A stretch of 64,000 nucleotides of DNA from Heterodera schachtii (GCA_023374025.1 SIJG01000039.1:1026579-1090578); one strand, 5' to 3'; positions 1 through 13,445 are shown, counted from the first letter of the stretch. The notes: generated from the letters alone by a model not told the origin. A program made the numbers and translations.

Positions 1-1724
1 GTTTTTATATAACGACATAGCACCATTTTTTTGACAAGCAAAAAATATAATTTATAAAATTCGGCAATAAATTAAAATTAGCAAAATTATATTCATTGTA
101 AGTCACAATTTTATGAAAAAAGGAGAGAAAATTTAAAACTAGACAAAATGTATATTTTTCAATTCAAAAAATTTTCTTTCCATAAATTTCCATCAAAAAT
201 TTTAACCCAGATCCCCATTCTTACCATTGCTTATTCAAAATTTATTCATAAATTAAATAGGTGCCAGAAAGTTTCAAATTTAGGGGTGTAAAAAATGTAA
301 TATTTAATCCAAAAAGCAACTAAATTAAGCCAAATCAGTAGGACTGTCAATTTTATTTAAATACATATTTTTTCTGGATGCTCCATGCTTTGAAAGTAGA
401 AAAAAACACTTTCTTTTTGGTCTTTGCGAACAAAAATCACGACTTTTTTACCTATTTCAGGGTTTTGTAAATATTTAAGTATTTCGGGGTTTTATAAATA
501 TAAAATATGTACATACTTTGGAGTTTAAATTAATAAAAACCTGAAAAAAGGCATTAAAAATTTTTATTAAGGATTTTTAGGGAGCAAAACACGTAAAACC
601 TCACTTCTTTTGGATAAAATTTATAAATTATTTTAGTAAAAATATGTGACGATGATAATTTTTAAAATTGACTGAATAATTTTAATTTCAGGGTTTACTA
701 TGTCCTGTATCAATTCGTTATTTGAAGAAGATATTTCTTATATTTAAAATTTTTTTCTAATTTTTTATATCAATTTATTAATAATACCAGTTTTTCAACA
801 TATTTGTCGGACCATATCACTTTTAAGGCGCCCAATGGCACTTCTTAGCGTCTTTTTTTGAATTTTACAAATTATTAATTATCGAGCAAAAAATCTAGAT
901 TTTCTTTATAAAAAAGTACACGACGCGCCAATTGTATGGCCAGTTGTTCGAAGCATTTTTAAATTTAAATTTTTCTTATTTTTTTAATAGAAAATCAAAT
1001 TTATTCTATAACTTATGGATGGAAGTGAAGTGTGGAGTTACTGGGCTTTTATAGGCCAAATGTGAAGTGGGCGGGAGGATAAACTTAATTGGATTATCAC
1101 TAGAAAAAAATACATATTTAACAATTTTATTTTAAAAGATATATACAAATAAAGTAAAATAATGATGAAATAATTTTATTTTTATTTTTCAAAATTTTCG
1201 GGTATATAATTTTATAATTTTTAAATTAAATTTAGTTATTTATTATTTTATAGAAATGAATTTAATTCTTTGAAATTTTTATGAAATTTTTTATGTTTAA
1301 GGTTTATGAATTTTTGGTTTATAATTTTCATTTTTTAGGATACTGAATTTTAGACATGTTTTAAACATCTAAACTTACCTCTAATGTAATTTTTAAACTA
1401 AAAATAACACATTTATTCTTTATTATTAAAATTCATATTCATATTTAAAATTCGTTCTTTAATATTTTTTTTTATCTTATATCGTCAAATATTGTCCTTA
1501 CAAATCCAACATGTTAAATACCAATGCTTGTGTCTTTTTGTGTCTACTTGCTTTTTTCAAACGACAAGATTTTTTCCTATAGAACTGACCGCATTTTTCT
1601 TTATGATATTATTATGTAAATACCAATTAGTTTAGACCTCATTTTTTGATTTTTCTTTTCTATTAATAAAACAATTTAAACATGTTATTATGCCTTAGTT
1701 TCCATTTGTTTAATTTCAAAAAGC
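1..1724. other. AT-rich non-coding stretch, no gene seen
   Basis: Mixed A- and T-rich sequence without a frame I would defend. A more complex patch at about 800-940 (GGCGCCCAATGG, then GACGCGCCAATTG) and one at about 1015-1085 (GAAGTGTGGAGTTACTGG) stand out from the AT matrix but show no recognisable gene or RNA. A short T-rich motif at about 470-510 (ATTTCGGGGTTTTATAAATA) reappears near 40630 (ATTTCGGGGTTTTTCTTAAT), which suggests remnants of one dispersed repeat. Confidence 0.5.
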
Positions 1725-1928
1725 GGTACTTATATAGTTTACAGGGCAGATTCCACATACACTTTCAAATGCCTATAAATATACTCAAATTCATGTCAGG
1801 GGGACGGATCGGTTTAAACGGATGTGATCAGAGACCTCGAAAACCCCTTGAATATTTTCATTAATTTTAAAACATAATGTGGAATCATGTGGAATCTGCC
1901 CTGTAAACTGTACAAGTACGCAAAAAGC
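1717..1928. mobile_element. Small MITE (1725-1920) with 8-bp duplication CAAAAAGC
   Basis: A 22-bp perfect inverted repeat pairs 1737-1758 (GTTTACAGGGCAGATTCCAC and two further bases) with 1887-1908. The similarity continues outward imperfectly to 1725 (GGTACTT) and 1920 (AAGTACG), giving arms of about 34 bp. The octamer CAAAAAGC occurs directly outside both ends (1717-1724 and 1921-1928), as expected of an 8-bp target duplication such as hAT elements make. The 196-bp element is far too short to encode a transposase, so it would be non-autonomous. A 60-codon frame across it (1682-1864) is a by-product. The outermost TIR bases match only partly, so the exact ends are less certain than the inner arms. 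Confidence 0.7.
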
Positions 1929-2395
1929 AGTTTATGTTTTGTTTCAGAATTTGTTTTAAAAATATATTTTTATATACTGACTACAATAAATTTAATCATG
2001 TTTTTTAGTATATTATTTAAAAACTTTCGAACAGATTCAAAAATATAAATTTGAAAAAATGATTAAAATTTTTTTTGAATTTTATTTGACATTAATTAGA
2101 TAACGATTTTAAACTGTAATTCTTTATGTAAATAAATATAAATTTAAATATCTATTTTTTAAACGCAAACGTGTGAACATTTGTACTTTTTCTGGAATGT
2201 TAATATAGAGTTTGTTAGATTTGCAATATTTAGAATGATTAAAATCCATGGACCTTGAACACAAGTTATTTGAGTATAGAACCTTTGTCTGATAATTTTC
2301 AAATTTATTTTCAAATGTTTTAAGTTGTTTGTGAATAGAAAACGCTACTTTTATTTACAGATTTTTACATATTTTGGGATTTTTATATATAAACA

Positions 2396-3165
2396 TAGGT
2401 AGGCAGGGTTCCCAGATCAAAATTTTCAAAAGCCTCATTTGGCAGGCAAAAAAGCCTCATTTTGTTCAAAAAGCCTCATTTTTACAAAAATTAGTCAAAA
2501 CAGGCTTAAAATGTTCAAATGTTATATTTCTGGTTGTCCATGATCAATTTGAGCATTTTGTGAAATTCTAAGCATGAAAAACCAAAGTTGATTTTTTTGC
2601 GATGCTTTTTCCATAAAACTTTTGGGAAACAAGGGGGGCCGGCGGTGCCGATAGGCGCCGCCAGGAAAAATTTTGTAATTTTTAATGCGATTTGTTAACA
2701 GATTTGTCCACAAAAATGGCCAAATTTTACAATTTTGAGCAAGTTTTTAAGAAAATAAAGAATTTTTATGATCCGGCGGTGCCGATAAGCACCGGCGGAA
2801 AAATTTTTGTAATTTTTAATGCCATTTGCTAACAAATTTTGTCCAAAAAATAATCAATTTATGCTTTAAGCCAAATTTAAAAAAAAAAGAAAATAAAGGA
2901 CTTTAGGGGCAGGCGGTGCCGACAGGCGCCGCCAGCAGGAGAAAAATTGAGAATTTTGACAATATTTTTAGCAGATTTTCATTAAAAAAATTCATAATTT
3001 TGTGGTTTTTTGGAAAATTTAACAAAAAAAACCACAAAAAACCTCAAAATTTCTCAAAAAACCACAAAAAACCTCAAAGCCTCATTTCAAAAAAAAACTT
3101 CATTGACCTACCAAAAAACCACAAAATGAGGCTAAAGCCTCACATCTGGGAACCCTGTAGGTAGG
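2396..3165. mobile_element. hAT-type non-autonomous element, family A (2404-3157), TSD TAGGTAGG
   Basis: The element begins CAGGGTTCCCAGAT and ends with the reverse complement ATCTGGGAACCCTG. It is bounded by a perfect 8-bp direct repeat TAGGTAGG (2396-2403 and 3158-3165). An 8-bp duplication and CAGGG-type ends are typical of hAT transposons. Sub-terminal sequence carries repeated AAGCCTCATTT motifs on the left and complementary AAATGAGGCT on the right. The interior holds three copies of a GC-rich hairpin, GGCGGTGCCGATAGGCGCCG and relatives, starting near 2641, 2775 and 2912, so spaced about 135 bp in an internal tandem array. At 754 bp without a transposase frame it is non-autonomous. A diverged sibling lies at 46405-47125. 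Confidence 0.9.
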
Positions 3166-3544
3166 TATGTATATATTTTTCGTACATATTTCTTAATTTT
3201 TGAGGATTTTATGGTAATTTTTTCTTAAATGCCCAAAAAATCCAAGTTTCACTATTTTTTTTTACATAATTTTTTTTTACATCTTTTAATATTTTGAGTC
3301 ATATTTTTTTGGAAATTTACCTCTTAAAAAGGGTATTTATTTAAAAAAACACCAAAACTAATTTTTAAAAAACCGAAACATTATTCTAAATCTTTAGATT
3401 GTTTTTATTGAATTTTGTGCCCTATTTCACACTTGTCTAAGAATTTTTGTATCGTACGAATCCTAAAAATGTGCAGGGATTTTGTGTTGTTGGCGATGTT
3501 CGCTTGCCTCACCTCACATACAACAAATTTTCCTTCACATCAAA
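3166..3544. other. T-rich non-coding stretch
   Basis: Low-complexity T-rich sequence with no frame, RNA or mobile-element ends that I can recognise. The patch at about 3470-3520 (GGGATTTTGTGTTGTTGGCG) is more complex but unmatched within the window. Confidence 0.4.
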
Positions 3545-3550
3545 AAACTT

Positions 3551-3612
3551 TTGACCGGGACCGGGACTAGTCCCGGTTTTAAAACCCGAAAAGTCCCGGT
3601 CCCGCTAAGCTC
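3551..3612. repeat. GC-rich palindrome cluster (GGGACC type)
   Basis: An 18-bp perfect palindrome ACCGGGACTAGTCCCGGT occupies 3560-3577. It sits within a longer imperfect inverted repeat in which GACCGGGACCGGGAC (3553-3567) can pair with GTCCCGGTCCCG further right (about 3593-3604). Its GC content is sharply higher than its surroundings. It looks like the fold-back part of a small mobile element, but I cannot define target duplications or outer ends. Confidence 0.6.
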
Positions 3613-5950
3613 TAGTTTATTTCTATAACTTTTCAAATTTAATAAATTTGTGTTCGGGTGTGTCACCGCTTTCCCTCCTCATTCATTAATTGCATTTTTG
3701 GATGCTCACTTTCGCATTGCTTTTCTCCGCCTCCTCAGACAAAAAAATTTTTGTCTTTATAAATAAAATATTTACCTAACAGATTTTAATTGTATTCCTA
3801 TAAATTCCATATTTAAAATGAAAATATCTATATATGTTATATTAACAAATTATATTGCGAATTTACAATCTTTAAGTTCCATAAATTATTGAATTATAAT
3901 TGATTTAAATATTAATAAATCTATTGTTATAATTACACACTGGTAATAATCGAAACATATGAGGAAATTCAATCATATATTTAAAATATCAAATATTTTA
4001 TAATGAGAAATAAATGATTTAGTAAATAATATAATAATTTAAATCAAAATATTTATGCTTAAAATATATTCTAAATATAAATATGTAAAAGAATTTATTT
4101 GCGCATGTCAAAAAACTACATTCTTAGATACGTATATGTTAATTGTTCATTTATTATTCAATCAGTGTCGCAAGTCGCAACACGAGTAAAGTCCGATTAA
4201 AAAAAAAGAAAAATCTTTTTAATCATATGCCCAACAAAAAGTAAAATGTTTCTTTTTGAAAACTAAACGACAGTTATAATTTCTATGATCATATGAATGT
4301 ATAAACGTTAGAAATGATAAATTAAAAATTATGTTCAACAGAATAAAAAAGAAAAATACAGAGAAAATCTTAATCAGTAATAAAAAAAATATTTGATTTC
4401 AAATAAAACAATTAATCGTAATTGCTTCTAGGAATGCAAAGAAAATTATTACACGAGATGCTGGTGGATTATTTTTAAATAAATAGCATTTTTTGATGAA
4501 TTTATTTAACGGTTTTTGGATTACTATTAAAGTAATCCTTTTTTAATGGATTTATTGTAAACATTACCATCTTTTTATTAAATTAGAATGAAGAAATTTA
4601 TATATTTTTAATTCTATTAGTTTTCAGAATTATTATGTAACAGTTTTTTTTCAAATTGTAAATCTTCACCATGTAATTATTAATGTTTTAGTATTTGTTT
4701 ACCAATTCACTTTATTTTGTATTAGTTGAGTTTTTTGCATTATTGTATTATCCCACGCCTGTAGGCCGGAAAAAGAACAATAGAATTTAAAAAATATTTT
4801 TTTTAATTTCGTACTTCGAATTTTGGTTTTTATTTTTATAATATTAATAATTTTAATATACTTTTTAATTTTGAAGATTATTCAATAGATAATGATTCAT
4901 TTATTAGCACTTCTTGTTCAATAAAAGATAAAAACAGAATTCAAATATTATAAATTATACTTATCACTAAACTGTTCATTAATCAAAATAAATTAAAAGC
5001 ATTAAATTTAAAGATTATCTTTTCTATTTGGGTTTTTCTCTACACTTGTAGGCTTCTGAAAAAGTACAACACAATTAAAAAAATAAAAATGACAAAAAAT
5101 AAAAATAGTACTTTGCTTAATTTCGTATTTCTTATTTGGTTTTTGTGTTTTATTACTTAAAATATTTATAAATTTAATAAATTTTTAATTTTGAATATTT
5201 ATTCAATAGGTAAATGTTTCAATTCATTAGAAGTTTGCTTGTTCAATAAAAAGATAAAAATAATTTTAAAGCTTTATTTTAAAAATAAATCAGAGAGTGT
5301 TAGAATTACCGAGTTCGAGTTTAACTAATCTCAAAACATTGGTATTTTAGATTTTCTTTGGTGTATGAATTTCAAACAGTTTTAAAAAAGTCATCATTAG
5401 TAAATTTTGCTTCTTTATTTTTTAATATTTGTTTTTTAAAATTTTCCATAAACAATGGTTCGCAATTTTATGGTTTTATAAATAAAAAATAATAATAATT
5501 ATAATAAATCTCAGTAAGATAGAATTCAAAATTTCTTCAAATAATTTAATTATAGAAAAAGATAACGCATAAACAAAAAATATTTGGCATTTTGCTATTT
5601 TCCACTTTTTTTTTAAATGCAAATTCAAAATTCCAATTTTAGAATAAATAGAAGAAAAAATTTAATTATAAGTTAAAACAGAAAAATATAAAGTATTTTA
5701 TTTTTAAAAGTATATTCTTTTAAAAATTAATTTATTGTACATAGTATCATAATAAGCGCCTTGCTGGTTGTGATTGAGGATACAATTTAAATATAAATGT
5801 TTTGCCATAACAAAACATCATTTATTTTTCGATGATCAAATTTTTCTAATTTTTGGCATTTAAATACTAACTTTATTTATTTGATTTTTTATAAAAAATT
5901 TAAAATAATTTATTTTTTTTTAATTTTCGTTATTGTTGATTATTTTTAAT
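3613..5950. other. AT-rich stretch with a diverged tandem pair (about 4740-4950 and 5030-5260)
   Basis: No coding frame is supported. Two T-rich segments resemble each other. The first runs from about 4745 (CCTGTAGGCCGGAAAAAG) through TAATTTCGTACTTCG to TTCTTGTTCAATAAAAGATA. The second runs from about 5045 (CTTGTAGGCTTCTGAAAAAG) through TAATTTCGTATTTC to TGCTTGTTCAATAAAAAGAT. Order and spacing are kept over about 200 bp, so this is an old tandem duplication with a period of about 300 bp. Apart from it the stretch is featureless. Confidence 0.5.
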
Positions 5951-8329
5951 TAATTATATGCATCTACGTTTTTATTTTAAAACGATAACATAATTTTTGC
6001 CCAGTTTTAATAAAGCAATTAAATTAATTATTGTAAAATAAATAAACCTTAGTTACCAAGAAACAACAAAAAATAATAAAATTAAATTTGATTTTAAATT
6101 TTCAAAGTCTAGAAAATCCATAAATTTTTGGAAAAATCACGATGCGAACAAATAATAAAAATATTTAAAGTAATTTGAAGAATCGACGAAATTTCTTATT
6201 TATAAATATTTATTTTAGCTTTTGGAATATGATCAGCAAACTCTTTATACTAACGAGTGGGCCAGAGTTAAGCTGAAGCTATTCAGCACTTTTTTAAACA
6301 TAAAAAATTTCTGTGACGAATAAATCATTCAAATTTAAAATTATAATATTTCAAAAAAAAACCAAATCAAATACTATCTTAATGAAAATTTTATAAGTAG
6401 ACAGATAAAAACAATGACGATTTTATTCTAATTGTAGATAAAATGAAGCGCTACTCCCTTTACCCTAGGACCGAATTAGATAAAACTTTACTTTTAAAAA
6501 CATAAAAAACATATTTTGAGGATATAATCCGAAATTCAAGAAAAAAAAGCAAAGATTAAAAATGACTCAACTTTTCGAAATGTTATAATAACAAATCAAA
6601 ATTCACAGTATTGTAATACGGTGATTAAACACATACAAAAAAGGCGTAACGTAACGAATAAATATACTATCGAATATATTTATACTTAAAAAGTACCCTA
6701 ATTATGCAATAGCTATAAAATATTGGTAGAATTTTAATTAAAAACATATTTAACAAAATAAATTTAAATATTAGCAATATGATTAAATTTTAAAAAATTA
6801 TATATAAAGAATACACTTAAATGTCTAACTAATTATAAAAACTATTCTGTTCTTTAACCTTTACACACATTCGAATTTTTAAATATTATTGCATTTTCAA
6901 TCGTAAATACAAAAGATCTAATTTTTACCATAACTTTTTACAACTCGGTTTTATAATAGAGAAACATTTAAATCCATTTTTAAAAATTTTTACCAAATAA
7001 ATTTCTTGACTTTATTCATTATTCCAATAATTTTTAATGTATTTTCCCATTGAAATATATTATAATTAATATTTTTCAACTATTGTTGCATCTTTAAAAA
7101 AATCTTATCTTATTTATTTTTATAATTTTTGTAAAAATTATTTTTCTTAAATTCATAAATTAAATTTAAAATAAATCAAAGTTTTTCTTAAATTTTTACT
7201 AGATCAGACTTTAGCAAAATGTATTTAATGTAACCTATAACATTTTTAATAATTCTTAGTCATTCGTTTACAGAGAAAAACAATTCTAAAGTTAGTTAAC
7301 GAACGTGCGTTTGATTAAAAAAAGATTGTCCCATACAAAGTCAGTTTTTCAAAAATTGAAATTTTAAATAAAATTATAATAATTATATTCTGAATAAATT
7401 TACAATAAAATAAAATGTTAGAATATTCCTAATTTCATTAATTTAATAAAGCCAGAAAATTATGAATGAAGTTTAAAAAATAAAATTAATCTTAAAATTT
7501 TACGTTAAATGGAAGTCAGTCGATAAGGCGGGATAATTACAAAAAAATTAAAAGAATTGTTAAAATAAATAATGGAAAAACTATCAAACAATATTAAACA
7601 TTTCTAAATATAAATCAAGAATTTAATCGAAATGTTTTAATTAATATTTTATGCATGGGACTGCTAATTGAAATATTAATTTTAATGGTTTCGAAGAAAG
7701 CTCATAATAACAGCAGAAGATTCCATAAAATAAACAGAATAATTATTAAGAATGTCTGACATGTTTCAAATTTTAATCACACAATTATTCTAGACCCCGG
7801 CATAAATAATTGGTAAAATCGTAACTTTTTATTCATCAAAACCCTACAATAACATAACAAAATTAATTATAATATTTTCGTTCTTATTTTTAAGTAAATC
7901 TTTAAATATAACTTCTTTTCTTCCATAAGAACATACTTATTAATATAAGTAAATATCAAATATTTAAACTTTTACATGAAAATATATTTTCAAACAATTA
8001 TTTTTGCTAAAAATAATTTAATAATAATATTAACTGGAACTTTGTGAATTTGGCCATTAAAATAAGCAATAATTATTAACGAAACAAAATATTCTTTATA
8101 ATTGTGACATTTGAATAAACAAAATAATTCGTGAAATAAATTTAAGTTATTAATTTTTAATAGCTTTTCACATTAAGATAAAAGGTATTTAATAAATCGA
8201 ATATAAAATCTTTATATTAAATTTTATTTATATTGCATTTAAATCAAAGGACATGCATAACAAATAAAAATTAAATACGAATTAAATTCTGCAAATTAGT
8301 AAAGAATAGGCTACATATAATAAATGAAA

Positions 8330-8425
8330 AGCGGAGAGCAAAGCGATTGCAGACGGACAGTCAGCGAAATTTTCAAATTTCCTTTATAAGTCAATGGACC
8401 AATTGGCGATGGAAAATCATCAAAA
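8330..8425 (-). repeat. Island family U1, third and weakest copy
   Basis: Read on the minus strand, this patch contains CCAATTGGTCCAT followed by GACTGTCCGTCTGC, then AATCGCTTTGCTCTCCGC. The same order, CAATTGGTT then CGTCCG then a GCTTTG block, occurs on the plus strand at about 29730-29775 and 63040-63095. The match is short and diverged, so homology is an inference from the ordered motifs. It lies just below an open frame at 8474-8653. Confidence 0.4.
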
Positions 8426-8473
8426 TTTTTTCATTCATCAAACCACATAAAATTATCAAAGTGCGCTCTGCCA

Positions 8474-8653
8474 TTACGGTTTTTTTCGTGCATGCCTAAA
8501 ATTGCTTTTGATTGTCGGCGGATAAGCCTTATAAAAGGCGAAAACATTTGTGCATCCGATTCTTACCACATACCCTTTTTTATATTCAAAGCCTTCAAAA
8601 AAGACAAACTCTTTGCCTTTTTCTGTTCTAACGTGATGTATAAACGGAGGAGA
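8474..8653 (-). CDS. Possible exon or decayed coding fragment, 59 codons, no start
   Basis: The minus strand is open for 59 codons between stops. The translation is unusually mixed for this window, for example KGKEFVFFEGFEYKKGYV and then AFYKAYPPTIKSNFR. There is no methionine start, so it could only be an internal or terminal exon. A GTTAG acceptor-like site lies near its upstream end and a G|GTAAGA donor-like site follows the GYV codons. The spacing KGKE...EGFEY faintly recalls FLYWCH-type zinc fingers, but the zinc ligands are not there, so I do not assign it. The opposite strand is open in the same codon register (58 codons from an ATG at 8492), so even the strand is uncertain. Frames of this length also arise by chance here. 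Confidence 0.22.
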   Translation of the reverse strand, partial: SPPFIHHVRTEKGKEFVFFEGFEYKKGYVVRIGCTNVFAFYKAYPPTIKSNFRHARKKP

Positions 8654-11600
8654 TTAGAAGTTCAAATAAATTTAAAAATATCTTATTAAATAATGTTAAA
8701 GTAAGATTAATTAAATTAAAAAAATCAGAAATATTTTGGGCTGACAAATATTCTGAACCGCGAAATTAGTGCTTTATTCTTATTTACCTAGTTTTCAAAA
8801 AATAAATTTGAGAAAAAATATAGCCAATTTTACCATTTAACTCCAAATTAATAAAAACAATATTAATTTGAAAATAATGATATTGAAAATTTAAAAACTA
8901 ATTTAGTCAAAAATTTTGTAAAAACAAAGTTATTGTTTTGCAAAGAAGATAAAATGAACTATTGAACCAAAAATTTTATTTTTATATAAAAACGCATCCA
9001 TTTAGATTGTTTTTAAAATTTTTGGTGAAAATTTAATGCAATTGAATTTAATAAATCTAATATTGGTTCTATAATGATAAAAGCTAAAATAATAATCATT
9101 AAATATGGAAAAAATACTACTTTTTTTGATTAAAGAAATATAAATAAATGGGAAAATGAAAATATTAAACATATGGGAAAAAATCTTTTCCAATCGCTGC
9201 AATGTATTTATTCTCGAAAAATTCTAACAAAAATTATTAATTTTAATTTAAAAGAAATTAATAATTCTTAATTATACCAACCGAAACAACGAAAAACCCA
9301 ATTATAATCAAAATTAATTCCAAAAATTTATTTGCAATCTTCATGATAATTGTATCCAAATTTTAGTACAACAACAAGTTTTTTGTGATACATAGATGTC
9401 AAAAAATTTTTAATAACAAATGAAAATATGAAAATAAATTAAAATTAATCAAATCTAATTACGTGCATTTCATGATAAAATCACTTAAAAATGGTTAAAT
9501 GAAAAAATATATTAAAAATACCCTTTCTGAAAATATAATTTTTCAAAAAGTAAAAAATAAACAAACATTAATTCCACATTCAATCACCAGAATATTGCAA
9601 AAAATTTAATATATAAAAAGTGATCAATCATATTTCTTTTTTAATTTAAAAAGCGATTAACATTTTAAAACTTTATTGATAAAAGAGATTAATAAATTGA
9701 AATTCCAGGAGTTGACGACCTTATCACTGAACATGCCAACCTCGGTAAAAATATTTTTTAAAAATCAACGTGTTAATTTAGCAGTTAATAAAACAAGATA
9801 AATGTCATAATTATATTCAAAACGAAAAGAGCTCAACCATCTTATTTAAATAAATCAACAATTGCAAATTTTAGTTAAATAATAATAAGACAATTTGTAT
9901 TCTGCTCAACAAATAAAACGTTAATCTTTTTTAGCAAGCAAATTTGAATTTTCTCGGCTCTGGCAGCATATTGGAAAAATATTCTCGAATTATTAAATAT
10001 GGTAAGAACAAAAAGATAAATACAAAAACTAAACAAGTATTTGTTGTTAAACATGAAAACATATTTAAATTAAACAATTCAACCAAAAAAAATTAAACCA
10101 GGAACAAAACAAGAATGCTATCAATGATCAGCTCGAATGAGTTTTTGCGGGTCTTCGATCTTAAAAAAGAAAAAAATAAGATTTTTGATAAAATAGACAT
10201 TTGAACAACTAATAATGTTAGAATGAGAAACTATCGATAAAATCTGATTCAAATGTGAGTATTTGATTTAATATACTAGAAAAAAAAAATTAATTTTATC
10301 TTTTGTTTGATTTTAGAATTTTTATAAATTTCGGTTTTTTTTATTTAAGTATTTCTAAAATAAAAACCAAATGAAATTTTAAGTCAGTCATATCATTATT
10401 AATAAAAAATTCCAACTGAAAATTAAAAAAAAACTCTTAGCCACAAGCAAATAATTTTTTGCGGAGTGATAAAGGTACTCCCAATTTTGATTTTATCATT
10501 GAATGTGAAACCATTTTATTTTCATTTTTCTGCCTATCTTTATTTTTAAATCGAAAATGGCCCTAAATTTTCTATTCATATTCAATAAAATCAAAAATGA
10601 ATTAGATAATGCAAAATTTCTACATGAAAAAGGGATTATAATCACGAATCTTTATAAAGTACAAAAGTTTAGGTTTTTTTTGTAAAAATTAAACAGTTAA
10701 AAACAGTAAATAACGGGAAAGATAAAAATTTTACTGCATGCCATGATGATTTATTTAACACTCGACCAACAAAACCGAATAAAAAACGATTAAATAATAG
10801 TGACAATTATAAATTTGATGTCATTTTTCAAAAAATAATAAATTAAAAATTTTGAAAAAAAATTAGCCGATAAATTTGAAACTCAGCGGATATGAAAAAC
10901 TTACTTTTCTGATAAAATTGAGTGTCAATGCAACAGAAGCGACATTTAATCAATCTTTTATATAAATTTAAAATTAATTGAAAATATTTTAAATTGATAA
11001 CAAAATAAAAACAAAAAATATTCAATAGAAATAAAAATGAAGAATATAATTTAAATGATATGTAAAGTGTTTTCTGTTTTTAAGTGAATATTGTTAAAAT
11101 AATAGAAATTAATTTTAGATCTGCCATTTTCAATAAAAAAAAGAATATTTATTTAAAAAAATAAATTAGTTAATCAATTGTAAAAAATTAAGGAATTATT
11201 ATATTGCTCATTTTTCGAACTAATAAGGAAAACAACAGGAAAAATCATCATTTTTTGAACCCTTTACCCTCATGAATCTCCAAAAAAGAATAATAATAAT
11301 GATGTATTACTAATTTATTTCATTTATTACCAATTCAAAGTACTCTCAATAATATGCAATAATAAAATTCAATTAAGGTTTAGATAATATGCAATAAACT
11401 GAAGCTATCAAACTCGCATTTGTATTAAAGAAATAAATAGGATAATGTAAAATCAAAATATTGAATAATTAAAATCAATAAAATCAATAATATAATTAGT
11501 TATATTTGGACTGTAATCCTAACAAGTGCATTATTTTAAAAAAAAGATGCAGACAATTTATTGTCGCATTGAAATTATATGAAAATTGAAAAACAATGTC

Positions 11601-13374
11601 AAACATTTCATATGAATCTCTAAAACCTAAAATACATTCCTTAAATACATACAAAAAATTAACATAAGAAAAGATTATTAAAATAAGAGCTTTTCATTAA
11701 AAATGAAAACTATGCTGAAATAAAAACTAAATAATTTTCATCAATTCATTCCTTCAATAATTTCAATTACAAATAAACAAAATAACATCCAATTTATTAA
11801 TAATAAAATTTAAATAACAAATAAAAAAGAAAGCGCTTTAAATAAATAAAGTTTTTTATTTCTTAATAAAAAACACGTTACGTAAAAGAACAAACATTAA
11901 GGAACTTAACATTTGTGGAGCTGGATGCAGCTGACATTAAAATTGATTAAGAGGAAAGCGAGCATGATGTTAATGAAAATATTATTTAAATTATTAATTC
12001 AAGTTATTAAAACAAAACATAAAATGTCCAACTTAATTGATATTTATCAGTATAAATGAATTTATAAATATTTAATGCCTAATTTTAATTTTGTGATATT
12101 TACCAAAAACTTTAGATTTATTCAATTTAAATAAATAAAACAAAAAAGTAAATAAGATTGTTACTATAGGATAATACAAACCCAAAGTCTTATTTGTATG
12201 TCATCATTTAGTTTTTGTTTATTTATATATGACGAAATTGAAAATTTGCCTTATTTTGCAATTATAATGAAATAATCATACGGTGTCAAAATTAAAATAA
12301 ACAAAATGCTAGAAAATTGAATGCCTAGTAAAAATACAAATAAATTATTGTAACTTAAGGGTGAAGTAGAAATAAATTTAAAACAAAATAAGAAAATTAA
12401 ATTTTAATATACCAAAAAATTCTCCAAGCAAAAAAAAGAACTTGTAACATTGTAAACCTAAGTAATAGACACCTTTTTAAATAATATAAGTATAACAATT
12501 CAATTAAATAAAAACACGGTTTCAAAAAGAAACTTATCATATATAGAATATTGTGAAATAAAAATGATAAAAAAATTTAATGAACCAACAAAAAGAAATT
12601 TGGATTAAATGAATGGTGATATTTTGTAAAAAAAATCTGCTTCACAAACAAAAATCTTTACTGGTGAACAAGTCTTTAAATTTATTAAGTTTCCAGATAC
12701 TCGAGAATACATCAAAGCATTAAGAGAGAAAATGAATCTTCTTCAAAAAACGCGAAATGAATAAACAATTTAATGGTTTATTACATACGTTTTATAAAAA
12801 TTATAGTTTTAAATAAAATCAATAATTTTATAGAGAAATTTTTTCATAAATTAATAAAGTTTTGACAATTTTAAAACCTAAATGGAGGACAAAAATTTTT
12901 CATGCAACAAAGGTGCAGGCAGAGTTATATAAACTAAAAGTAAATCTTTATTATTTAATAAATATATAAAACCATAATTTATCAAATTTATTACTAAAAT
13001 AGAGCAGCTTATAAAGGGTGCAAGCATATCATTGTTATTGTCAGAATACCTTCATAAAACTTTATATCTTCTTCGGTTAAGTTTTTGACAGTGTAAAAAC
13101 AACTTTGGGATTAGCCAAGAAAATTTAAAAAAATTCTTCCATAAATAAAAAAGTTTTATATAATTCCTATTAAATTCTAAAAAAATAAAATCGAAATAAA
13201 ATTATATATATTCTTGTAATTATATTGATCAAAAATAACAACCATAAAATGAAAAAATAACATTTATTTTTATTTTATATAATGAAAAATTTTAAATTAT
13301 TGATGAAAATTAAAACAAAGATTTTAATATATAATAGATTTGTATAAAATCCTATAAAACAAAATTTACAGAAG

Positions 13375-13445
13375 CACCTATATGGCTTATAATTTGGGCG
13401 CCAGTCGGACTTGAGAAATTGCAGATATCCATTAAAATTAATTTA
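13375..13445 (-). repeat. Island family U2, copy 1
   Basis: Pairs with 14338-14405. Plus-strand core motifs shared by the two copies are ATGGCTTA, then GCGCCA, then TCGGACTTGA, in the same order and at nearly the same spacing. On the minus strand one frame reads SSPTGAQIISH here and SSPIGASILSH in the other copy. That might reflect a decayed exon or simple sequence homology. Separation is about 960 bp, in direct orientation. Confidence 0.55.

Noticed and set aside
2374..3164. Frames across the family A element (2374-2571, 2522-2713, 2916-3164)
   Set aside because: They lie in a non-autonomous element with tandem repeats. Peptides repeat the AAAACCACAAAAAACCTC-type motif and show no transposase features.
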